Shown here: positions 56,123 to 64,000 of the stretch, piece after piece
Layout: each line of letters begins with the position of its first letter
How positions within the stretch are numbered: position 1 is the stretch's first letter
NCBI GenBank assembly: GCA_018524725.1
Contig: JAEUWP010000436.1
Coordinates: forward strand, 248,001 to 312,000
Origin: Podaxis mareebaensis
Taxonomy: Eukaryota; Basidiomycota; Agaricomycetes; Agaricales; Agaricaceae
Length of the DNA: 64,000 nt
Direction of reading: 5' to 3'
Notes under the pieces: model-generated
The model's database searches: none
What the model saw: only the letters and a program-made list of their open reading frames with translations
What the model was told of the DNA's origin: nothing
Translations under genes and position numbers: made by a program

Positions 56123-57529
56123 TCATCTTAAAACACGGAGTCCATGCCAGTCTTCAGTGCCTTCCTCGGCTTGAGGGAAATACACATGTTCCCAAGATTT
56201 CACTCCAGCTACTGCGTCCCGAGCATCAATTAACCGCAACGAGGATATATTCATCCGAATATCCTGAATATCCTCCTCGGAAAACTTGAATCCCATGGTT
56301 CCCTTCAACGCCAGTTCACTCAACGTCATGGTACCTTTAGACGCCGCCGCTTGTCTTCCTGCTAAACGATACACTGCTTCTTTTGGCCAACCCCATGTAG
56401 AAGGCCTGTATCTCCCAGGTCCCACCAAGACCTCCCCGTGTAATCGCAACACCTGCAGCTGTGGCAAAAGCAAATGATCGAGCACGAGACCAACCTGCGT
56501 AGCCGAAGTCGAATGGAGTTCCAAAACTCTCAGTGATGCAAGGTATACATCCTCGGTCGGATGATCACTCCCATTCCCATCCTCCGAGGTATCACCAGAT
56601 TCAACAACCAACGAACAGCTCTCTAGCCCTGGAACATCCTTCAACAACCTCAGCACCGCATTCACCCTCGCCTGATACGCTGAACTCAACCTCCTCAGAT
56701 TCTTCCACGGCAACACCAACCGCTGCGGATTCTTCAACCTCTCTGCCGTCCTAAAATCACTCAAGAGCGGCGCTTTCTCCTCAGGTACCCTTGGATCCAA
56801 AAACCACGGCGCCGCCCACTGTACAAACGCCAACGTCACCAAACAAGGCATCATTCTGTCTAGGGTCTGACGCATTGCCACCGCCGAGTCAATGTCAAGT
56901 TGTAGATGTTGCCATCTGAATGAAAACCCCCAGATAAAGTCCATCAAACCACAATCATCTGCCTCCTTCTGCCTCTCTTCCACGATCTTGATAGACAGGG
57001 TAAGAAGTCGTTGATTCGCATGCGAAAGCCATTCCTTCACTCCTTCCAGCACGAATCCCATCCGTCCGGCATGTTTCGAACCCTGAATCTTCAAACGGGT
57101 CCATAACGTTGGCATATTATGTATCCACGTCCGCCACTGCCGATTGACGTGGGATAGCGACAGTGGAGCTTGTCGGATGCTTGGACAGCTGAGCTGGTCA
57201 AATGGGTCATTAGAAGAAGAGTCCGGAGCGGAGTACTGGAAGATCAGTTCCCAGATTTCGAAAGGGAACTTTTGCAGGACGAAATGCGCAGCCGTGTGGG
57301 AATAGAGCGTCTGGGAAAGCAGCTGCCGCTCTTCGAAGAGTCTGTCTAGCGTGGCTCCATGATGTAGAGGTTCCTTCAGGATGTATCTGAGGGGCCACAA
57401 ATCACAGATTTTCTTCTTCCGTCGGAGACCCCCGATGCCCTTGTCGATTCGTGAAATATCATCTTCAAGCTCTTGTATTACGGTTTTAGAATGCGGGAGT
57501 GATCCTCCTCGAAAATGTCGTGATGCCAT
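56123..57529 (-). CDS. F-box protein, agaricomycete type (second copy)
   Basis: Single-exon frame of 468 residues from MASRHFRGGSLPHSKTV at 57529. It has the same layout as its neighbour: a helical N-terminus (IQELEDDISRIDKGIGGL), the F-box FPFEIWELIFQYSAP with LSLSHVNRQWRTWIHNMPTLW, then LRR-like strands such as LESCSLVVESG, LRVLELHSTSA, LQVLRLHGEVL and LSELALKGTM. It lies in tandem with 53754-55112, but sequence identity by eye is low, so a recent duplication is unlikely. Target unknown. Confidence 0.85.
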   Translation of the reverse strand: MASRHFRGGSLPHSKTVIQELEDDISRIDKGIGGLRRKKKICDLWPLRYILKEPLHHGATLDRLFEERQLLSQTLYSHTAAHFVLQKFPFEIWELIFQYSAPDSSSNDPFDQLSCPSIRQAPLSLSHVNRQWRTWIHNMPTLWTRLKIQGSKHAGRMGFVLEGVKEWLSHANQRLLTLSIKIVEERQKEADDCGLMDFIWGFSFRWQHLQLDIDSAVAMRQTLDRMMPCLVTLAFVQWAAPWFLDPRVPEEKAPLLSDFRTAERLKNPQRLVLPWKNLRRLSSAYQARVNAVLRLLKDVPGLESCSLVVESGDTSEDGNGSDHPTEDVYLASLRVLELHSTSATQVGLVLDHLLLPQLQVLRLHGEVLVGPGRYRPSTWGWPKEAVYRLAGRQAAASKGTMTLSELALKGTMGFKFSEEDIQDIRMNISSLRLIDARDAVAGVKSWEHVYFPQAEEGTEDWHGLRVLR

Positions 57530-58380
57530 ATCTGCTTGCTAGTGAGTGAGGAATGGGCATGCCAAGACTGTAGCTCACGTTGAGAATACACCTTGGGGCG
57601 ATATCCAGGTCGTGGCTTGGTCGTGGCTAAAGTTCAAGGTGGGTAAGCATAGCCCCATTAGCAAAGCTGTGTATTGGCGTTGGTTTCTTTCAGGGACGTG
57701 ATGATCTCTCGGCGCTAGGATTTTGCCAATCCTGACGTATTAGACAACGCAGGTCATGCATTCCGGAAGGAAGACGAAAACACAACCGGAGGTAGCTGGA
57801 GAGGAGTAGAAAATCAAACCTATCACGGATAGGACATAAAAACTGGATGTTCCGTAACGCGGGCATACAATGACTGCCAAAAGAGTGTTAATATGCAGTC
57901 TTTTTCACGTTTGGGAACGCACTTCCGGACTGATAACAAGAACGCCAACAACTCGGAATCGTAATGGGAACCATGGCACTGATAGACGCAGCAGGGATGA
58001 CATCAGCGGGTATTGCAGTTGTTCTGGGGTGGTCCAACAGGCGCCTTCGAGGTTTTGAAAAGATCCGAAATGCAAAGAACGCGTTGGAACACAGATTTGG
58101 CAAGTTTAAAGAACGTTGGATATACATCAGTGGCGTCCTCTTCGATGAAAGCAAATTTGGAGACCACGGAAATATGGCAGAGCAGGCAGGCGAGAACCAG
58201 GGAGACGGCGCTTGCCAGCTTGAATGGGATATGCGGAGGTCCCCAGGAAAGAAGCTTGTTGAAGCTCATAGTGAGCGAGAAGGGCTCGACAGATCGTATT
58301 TTTTGAAGAGGTTTTAGGAAGACGGAGGCCAGAATTGTGTGAATCCCGAAATCAATATTTCACGTCCTGAATACGTCCAT
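57530..58380. other. Spacer with one weak small-gene candidate
   Basis: Both strands have open frames over 57960-58320. Only the minus-strand candidate at 58003-58269 has a protein-like hydrophobic segment. Otherwise nothing is supported. Confidence 0.4.
58003..58269 (-). CDS. Uncertain small protein with one possible membrane segment
   Basis: An 88-residue frame starts MSFNKLLSWGPPHIPFKL and contains the hydrophobic run LASAVSLVLACLLCHISVV followed by a charged tail. The opposite strand is also open here (117 residues), so one is a shadow of the other or both are chance. No family recognised. Confidence 0.2.
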   Translation of the reverse strand: MSFNKLLSWGPPHIPFKLASAVSLVLACLLCHISVVSKFAFIEEDATDVYPTFFKLAKSVFQRVLCISDLFKTSKAPVGPPQNNCNTR

Positions 58381-59410
58381 CTAACTGTGGTCGCAAGTGT
58401 GTCCTCTAGAAGTGATACAGCAGGGACGCCGTTTGCAAAACCTTGTTGCATCTCGTATGCGTTCTTTCATGATTCCAGCATCAAGAGATGACACGATGGT
58501 GAAGCCTAGATCCTCGAGATACTGCAGAGAAGCTGAGATTGGCGTCATAGAAGGGTCCACGAATGACAACTGTGTTCGCATGTAACCAAACCTGCCAATG
58601 CTTTGTGTTGTCCTCGACAAGACAGACGCCATCCAGAAAAACCAGTTCCAGGTCCTTCCACGAAACAAGTAGTCGCCCGCAGATGATGATGTACTCCCAC
58701 AAGTCGAAGAGTCCGATTGTCACTCGAGACCCACCCAAACTTTTTGGAGTTGAACTTGGAAGGAATTGGAGCCATGTTTGGTGTGATCGGTGGCGTTTTC
58801 CGCGAAGACAGAGTCGTGTGTGATTACGCGTTGAAGAGCGTCCTCACCCGGTAACTTGGTGGCATCAACCCCCAAGGTCGAAATGGAAGCGAACCACGAT
58901 CAGGTTTGGGCAGATTCCAGCGAGGTCTTCTGAATTGATGACGAAGTCGTGCGGAACAAAGCAGATCCCGAGGCAGAGCACATGATTAGAGAGGTCCCCA
59001 TTGAACAGTGGGCCATTCGGGAAGTGTATCAAATGTTCCAAAGATTTCGGAGAGCATATAACCAGGGTGCGGAGGGACAAAGGAAGAGCAAGTCTTGCTA
59101 GCCGCTTGTTGACGAGACGGAAGTGACGTTGACTTCTAAACATAGTAAACTTGAGGATCTGCGGAATCTCCTTGTCGCCGAGGTTATTGAATGGGCCAGG
59201 CTTACTGCCCAATGTTGTGTATGCATGGATGGAGATTGGGGTGAAGCTACTATGCCAGGGATGGTGTCGAGCTGGGCGCTGCGTATCAATTAAATGTATG
59301 GGTGTCCATGGTGTGGGACCGGGGCCTATGGCCCGAGAATGTAGTGGTTCTTCGCTGGAAGAACGGAAAGAGATAATACGCGCTACCATCACATGAGCGC
59401 TTATATTCAC
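58381..59410 (-). CDS. Probable F-box-like protein, exon structure uncertain
   Basis: The minus strand reads LGDKEIPQILKFTMFRSQ, HFRLVNKRLARLALPLSL, RTLVICSPKSLEHLIHFP and DLAGICPNLIVVRFHFDLGG. These are typical of the F-box/post-F-box part of agaricomycete proteins. After one or more introns near 58745-58870 it continues GGSRVTIGLFDLWEYIII, SWKDLELVFLDGVCLVED and FVDPSMTPISASLQYLEDLG, ending at TAG 58381-58383. The true start is unclear: the ATG at 59410 opens an Arg/Pro-rich stretch that may be non-coding, and the canonical F-box helix is not evident. It could be a decayed gene. Confidence 0.5.
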
Positions 59411-59542
59411 CGCGTGATCCCGAAGCCGATACTAAGCAAACACAAACATCGGACCGAAACGCACATCCGCCAAGGATCAAAATTTACAACTCAGCATACG
59501 CCTCGCCGCACACGCAAGTGACGGTGTTACCAGACCCAGGGC

Positions 59543-60265
59543 ATGAACCCCAATCTTAACAGATATCCATGCCAAGTTCCAATATGGGCTCCGGGTAAGG
59601 AGCCTCTACCCCCTGGCTTCACGGAAGAGGACCGCATTGCACTGAACCAGCAGCAAAAGTATGCTAATATTGCGGCGATGGCCATGGAATCGTGTGCAGC
59701 CAAAACCGTGTTGGCTGGGACAATGGGTGAGTTGCGCGACAGTTCATACACCTGCTGGCTATTAATCATTCTCAGGTTTTGGCATCGGAGCATTCTTTTC
59801 GCTCATGTCTGCCTCATTCGCTTACGAGGATCCACTACTGCGGCAACAGTCACAAGCCGGGATGAACACGACACAGAAAGCTAGCCAAATATTCAAGGAG
59901 ATGGGCAGGGGAATGTGGTCGAGTGGGAAGGGCTTTGGCAAAGTGGGAGCTCTATTTGCTGGTATTGAGTGTGTCATTGAAGGGGTACGTTTCAACGCCT
60001 CGCTGGATGTAGGACATCACTAATGAAGTTGAATACGCAGTATCGCGCCAAGAACGACATCTGGAACTCAGTATCATCGGGCTTCCTCGCGGGTGGCATC
60101 CTCGCGCGGAATTCTGGTCCAAAAGCTGCCTTTGGTGGTGGCCTTGCGTTCGCGGCCTTCTCAGCGGCGATCGACATGCTATTCCTGCGTAGAGAACCGT
60201 CAGAGTACGTCGCATACATTATAGCATTGCTGTTACAGGTCTCATTCCCTCGCAGTGACGATTAA
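59543..60265 (+). CDS. TIM22: Mitochondrial import inner-membrane translocase subunit TIM22
   Basis: Channel of the carrier translocase. Start [19 protein letters not shown] is at 59543. Seen: [96 protein letters not shown] and [20 protein letters not shown]. The Gly-rich membrane segments and the K-x-FG-x-VG / RAKND signatures are diagnostic for Tim17/22/23, specifically TIM22. Three introns: about 59727-59775, 59985-60040 and 60208-60255. The last exon only adds the final acidic residues and TAA 60263-60265. About 185 residues, normal length. Confidence 0.95.
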
Positions 60266-60525
60266 TGACTCATGCCCTACGATTACCCTCCTTCCCTCAG
60301 TTACCCATACATCTTAGACTAATTTATTACCAGACATATCTCACTCGCTTTCTAGGTAATCATCCTGTACCATTAATAGGGATATATATCACCAAGCACC
60401 CTAACATCCTTCGCGTGATCATTTTTCGCTTCATGCCTACCAATTCCAAAAAACAGCTGGCTCTCAATATTCTATGTCACAGACATCTCGCGGGGCCAGT
60501 ATGCTCCCGCCCTACACCGCATGTC

Positions 60526-60610
60526 GGGCACATGGTGTAGTTGGTTATCACGCCCGCTTAGCACTTGAAGTGCATGCGGGCGGTGCCCGGTTCAATTCCG
60601 GGTGTGTCCA
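60526..60610 (+). tRNA. tRNA-Ala(AGC) with an 11-nt intron
   Basis: Cloverleaf by eye: acceptor GGGCACA/TGTGTCC (one G-T pair) with discriminator A at 60610; D stem GTG/CAC; anticodon stem CCCGC (60553-60557)/GCGGG (60576-60580); T stem CCCGG/CCGGG with loop TTCAATT. The anticodon loop is TTAGCA + T, giving AGC at 60560-60562. An 11-nt intron, CTTGAAGTGCA (60564-60574), sits after position 37, as in eukaryotic nuclear tRNAs, and its AGTGC can pair with the GCACT overlapping the anticodon. A T5 pol III terminator follows at 60632. Confidence 0.9.
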
Positions 60611-60631
60611 GCAGGAATGCTTTCCATGAAA

Positions 60632-60636
60632 TTTTT
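60632..60636 (+). terminator. RNA polymerase III terminator of tRNA-Ala
   Basis: TTTTT 22 bases after the tRNA 3' end, the usual pol III stop signal. Confidence 0.6.
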
Positions 60637-61840
60637 GCTAATACTGTTCATGACTACTCTCACCTAAGCCTTCTCAGACGCTCGTGAAAATACACAGCGA
60701 ACTAGACATTTTTTGCGACCTCCGTAACAGGCCTTCGTGTCAAAGAGGTGGAGTTTGTGAAGTTGGTTGAGGCTCCCAGATCTCAACGCCTAAACCCGGA
60801 GGTGGCAGCATTACTGGAGTCTCCTATGGTCGCAACCGTAGCAAGCGCCATTACTAGATTATAAACTTAGCCAAGAGTGAAGGCCCCCACCACACAAGAC
60901 TTACAGGAGCAGGTTACAATAAGAGGCGTCCATTGTTCTGATATCGCCTTCTTCGGGTCCTGTGAGAGCAAGGACGAGCAACCTCAGTCGTAATATAATG
61001 TTTCAGTCTCTCTTCGTTACACTTCACATCTGAAAATAGCATATACCTTATCCCCTCAAAGGGGGCACGCATTAATATGCACTAGAGCAGCCATAGAATA
61101 GCCTGTCATTTGCCCGAACACCATCACTCAAGAAACGCCTCTTGGCCAAAAGACTGGCTCAGACCTAGAATGCGCTAATAGAGTTGAGAGTTCTCTTAGG
61201 CGCCTATGGATGTAGTTTGACAATATCCGAGGATCTATTAATTGAACACGAGGTTAAACTCAAACCCACGGGCAAGGCACGTACACAGAGAACCCTAAAA
61301 CTGCAGCGAGGTAGCATACCAAGTGTAGACAAAGCAGCAACGTTGTTACTCCATTCCCAAACCTCGCCGTCCGACGAACCGTGGGCTTGATACAAAAAAA
61401 CCATGATATAGGAACCCTGGACAGTCCTCGAGTGTATAGATATTTTTACCACTAAACATAAGCCAGACCAAGGAGGGTATTTTGGGTATTCTATCAACCA
61501 ACGAAACACAAGAAACACTAACCTGTCCACATCATCAACATCCACACAAGTATACATAAGTATGAAGCAACACAAGAATCTAGGTCTTCGGACCGCCGGA
61601 TGGAATAAGTTTAAGCCAAGAAACAAACAAACAAGGCCAGAACCATAAATCAAAAGAAGATGAAAGCTGGAGGAACGAATGGAAAGGCACCACATGTGCC
61701 ACAAGAATTTTAGTCCAGCGTTATTGCCGTCGTGAAGTGCAGATCGACATATAATGAGAAGTCCTGTTTGCCAGAATTAACCGGCAGCCGTCAACCACCT
61801 CATGGAACCCCCATTGTCGAAGTTAATGTCCAGTCTAAAC
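60637..61840. other. 1.2-kb spacer
   Basis: No supported gene. A 166-residue minus-strand frame at 61204-61704 is Cys/Trp/Leu-rich and has no motif. It is probably chance. Confidence 0.45.
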
Positions 61841-62632
61841 TTAGAACAACAGGACAAAGGCACCAAGGAGCAGAGGAACGACTCCTGCTGCGCCCAATGT
61901 GATAGCCCGAGTACCCCCATTGGAAGGGTTCGAAGTCGAGGCTGTTGAAGAGGCTGTAGCGCTACGAGACGCCTGAGAGGAAGTAGAGGCCGACTCTGAG
62001 TCGGTACCATTCAGACGCATTGCGTTACGCTATAATTAAGGAGAGACCATCAACATTAAAGTTCAGTCTCCACGTGTATTAAAGTCGAAATTGATACTAA
62101 CCACGAAGCCGTCGTAAGTCTCCAAGCTAGACTCGTTGACGTTGATGCCGCCGACACCACCAAGACCGCAGGTATTCCAGTCGAAATACCAAATGGTAGT
62201 AGTGTTATCCTGAATGGGAACCTGGAGATTGGTGATAGCCTGGAAGTTGCCCGCATCTCGGAAGCCAGAATCGAACCCATTCAATGTCTCGTTGAAGTCA
62301 TGGGCGCGCATGCATGGTGCGGCAAAGACTGACTGGATAGCGGTGTGGTTTCCCTGGGTGACTTTTAAAAATATCAGAAAACCGCAAAATAACTTGGGAG
62401 AACAGAAAGAGACTCGCAGTTGAAGTAGACAACGTCCCCCTTGCGAGCGGTGACGGTCGGGGGATCGAAGACACCTCCAGGATTTGTCGTGGTATTGCCG
62501 CCAACGGTTACGACAATAGTTTTGGCAGATGCGATGCTCAAGAGCGCGAAAAGCTATTAACACGATGAGTAGGAGACACATAAATTCGAAATAGGTTGGG
62601 CGTACAGTGAAGACAACGGTTAAGGCGTGCAT
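61841..62632 (-). CDS. GPI-anchored cupredoxin-like secreted protein
   Basis: Start MHALTVVFT/LFALLSIASA at 62632 is a signal peptide split by an intron. The cupredoxin-type domain follows: KTIVVTVGGNTTTNPGGVFDP, TARKGDVVYFNFTQGNHTA, QSVFAAPCMRAHDF and TIWYFDWNTCGLGG. The C-terminus is Ser/Thr/Ala-rich and ends in the hydrophobic GVVPLLLGAFVLLF, a GPI-attachment signal, at TAA 61841-61843. YFN and FTQGNHT can only be joined in frame with a GC-AG intron at 62362-62417. A final intron near 62037-62100 joins DGFV to RNAMRLNGTD. In plastocyanin-like fungal proteins the second Cys is followed by His and Met copper ligands. Here that part reads CGLGGVGGIN, so copper binding is doubtful. Cell-wall location is inferred. 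Confidence 0.82.
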
Positions 62633-63265
62633 TTGGAAGAAAGGTGGAGGGAGAGGTGGGAGTGTGGACAGAGGGGCGAGAAGGGAACGCTGGGAGCTAA
62701 AATGCCATCCGGAAAGGATGTCATCGCGTTCCCAAATTTCCTGGACTGAACGTAATTGCGGCACCTCGATTGTGATGTCGATGATTCGTCATGTCATTGT
62801 TCATTTTCGCACGCCCAACATCTCCCCATCACGCTCGGTTCTCGCCAGGTTCTCGCCCCGTGCGCACCCCAGTGGATATGTAATGGGTCCTCTCACCCGC
62901 ACCCAACGCGAAGCCCGTACATAATGTCTTCCATTCCAGGTTTATTACAAGTATTCACAACATACATTGGTTATAATTCGTTTATATTCGTGTTGCTCCT
63001 CGTCACAGTTCAGATCGACCCCAAAAGCCAAAACGGACATACGGGGTGTTGGTACAGGTGGGATGATATAGATATATGGTATATACAAAAAGTGGTAACC
63101 GTAAACAAAGGCCTCGTAAGACGAGGAAATGAGGGAGAAGACCGTGTCTTCTCTTGCATAACTGGCAGCGGCACAAAGGGGCAGGAAGAAGCTAGAAGAT
63201 GCAGAGGTGATGCGCCGTAGTCAGCGTTCCATTCATAATGTCCATCATCGCGCCACAGGAAAAAC
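62633..63265. other. Promoter side of the cupredoxin-like gene
   Basis: About 630 bases, no supported gene. Short open frames only. Confidence 0.45.
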
Positions 63266-63637
63266 TCACCAAATTCGAAATATAAATATAAAGGCAACAT
63301 TCATTCTGCTTCCCCCCTGCCTACTCGCAAGTCGCTCTGTACCGATCATCAGCATCGATGCACACGGTGACTCGACCGATAAGCGCGATACATACCGGAT
63401 AGACCATTTCGAGCTTGCGCCCTCCCAGTCATCTGCGATCAACCTTGTCCTCGCTCCAGTCATACCCTCCATCTCCGACCATCCCGCCCAGTCCCTCGAA
63501 GGCGCTACTTGGAAGACCTCTTCGCACGGCTTGACTGGTGGAAGGCCAAACCTGAACGGACCCACAACAGACGCGTATAGGTATTGGCTTGTAGGGACGT
63601 GCTTGGCTTTTCCGTTGGCTTTAGCGGTGGAGCTCAT
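63266..63637 (-). CDS. Uncertain small gene
   Basis: The minus-strand frame from MSSTAKANGKAKHVPTSQYL at 63637 continues YASVVGPFRFGLPPVKPCEE and VFQVAPSRDWAGWSEMEG, which has protein-like composition. It stays open to 63266. Possible splice donors lie within it (GTAGCG after VFQ, GTATGT after WSIR), so the true C-terminus is unknown. No family recognised; confidence is low because the plus strand is also open here. Confidence 0.3.
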   Translation of the reverse strand: MSSTAKANGKAKHVPTSQYLYASVVGPFRFGLPPVKPCEEVFQVAPSRDWAGWSEMEGMTGARTRLIADDWEGASSKWSIRYVSRLSVESPCASMLMIGTERLASRQGGSRMNVAFIFIFRIW

Positions 63638-64000
63638 GGTGTTCTTGGTCGTGGATGAAGAAGGCGGAAGCTGATTGGAACAAAGATGTGATCTAGGGAA
63701 AAGCAATAATGATTGGCCGGGGGAAGGAACAACAAGACGGGGCAGCGGACCTCGCTGAACTCTGGTTCACTGATTGTGCCCTTTAAGACTACAGAGAAAG
63801 GAGATCCGGAACTAGGACAATAGGATAGGGAGCCTCGAGGTGAGGGGAATCAATGTCCGCACGAGCGATGGGGATGGATCCCTTGGAATAGCCTGGGAGT
63901 CAAAAAGAGGCAACCTCTGTATATAAGGGGCAAGGGAATAGCGGAGCACGAAAGGTTGTTAATTGGTATGGCAAGAATTGAGCGGGGGCGAACAACTCTT
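63638..64000. other. Right-edge non-coding sequence
   Basis: Purine-rich sequence with GTATATAAGGGG near 63917-63928, which resembles a TATA box on the plus strand and may serve a gene beyond the window or none. No coding feature is supported. Confidence 0.4.

Noticed and set aside
61204..61704. 166-residue minus-strand open frame
   Set aside because: Cys/Trp/Leu-rich composition, no motif, no splice context. Likely a chance frame in a spacer.
1..64000. CRISPR arrays, rRNA genes, prophage or insertion sequences
   Set aside because: No regularly spaced repeats or rRNA signatures are seen. The window is eukaryotic nuclear DNA.

Overview
The window is nuclear DNA of a filamentous basidiomycete, most likely an agaricomycete. 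Nearly every gene is split by many introns of about 45-65 bases with GT...AG borders, coding density is high on both strands, F-box and protein-kinase genes typical of agaricomycetes are present, and the best-recognised proteins (TRK transporter, eIF4G with a fungal-type eIF4E motif, mitochondrial Hsp70, TIM22, dynactin p25) are all eukaryotic/fungal. No species is assigned. All calls come from reading translations and splice sites by eye; no search was run.

Layout. 1-18 kb: a protein kinase fused to a C2H2 zinc finger (cut by the window edge), a small candidate DNA transposon, an alpha/beta hydrolase of the hormone-sensitive-lipase type, an APH/ACAD11-type phosphotransferase, mitochondrial Hsp70 with a five-unit heat-shock element, dynactin p25, a TMEM70-like mitochondrial membrane protein, a BTB protein and a TDP2-like phosphodiesterase. 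19.8-32.3 kb: a five-gene metabolic block. It holds three paralogues of the isocitrate lyase/PEP mutase superfamily (oxaloacetate acetylhydrolase-like) and two paralogues of a cytochrome b5-FMN alpha-hydroxyacid dehydrogenase (flavocytochrome b2/glyoxylate dehydrogenase-like). 32.8-48 kb: an F-box/LRR protein, a large RecB/Cas4-type nuclease fused to a UPF1-like helicase, the PP2A methyltransferase PPM1, an uncharacterised protein and a TRK potassium transporter. 48.3-64 kb: eIF4G, two clear F-box proteins and one probable one in tandem, TIM22, an intron-containing tRNA-Ala(AGC), a GPI-anchored cupredoxin-like protein and an uncertain small gene.

The most interesting part is the 12.5-kb block. 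One enzyme type could cleave oxaloacetate to oxalate plus acetate, and the other could oxidise glyoxylate to oxalate, so both known fungal routes to oxalate may lie together. One dehydrogenase ends in Ser-Lys-Leu, a peroxisomal signal, and its paralogue ends in Asn-Lys-Leu; neither has a mitochondrial presequence. The oxalate assignment is an inference, because the exact substrate of either family cannot be read from motifs alone.

Other notable points are two GC-AG introns, 9-nt and 16-nt micro-exons, and the kinase-zinc finger and nuclease-helicase fusions.
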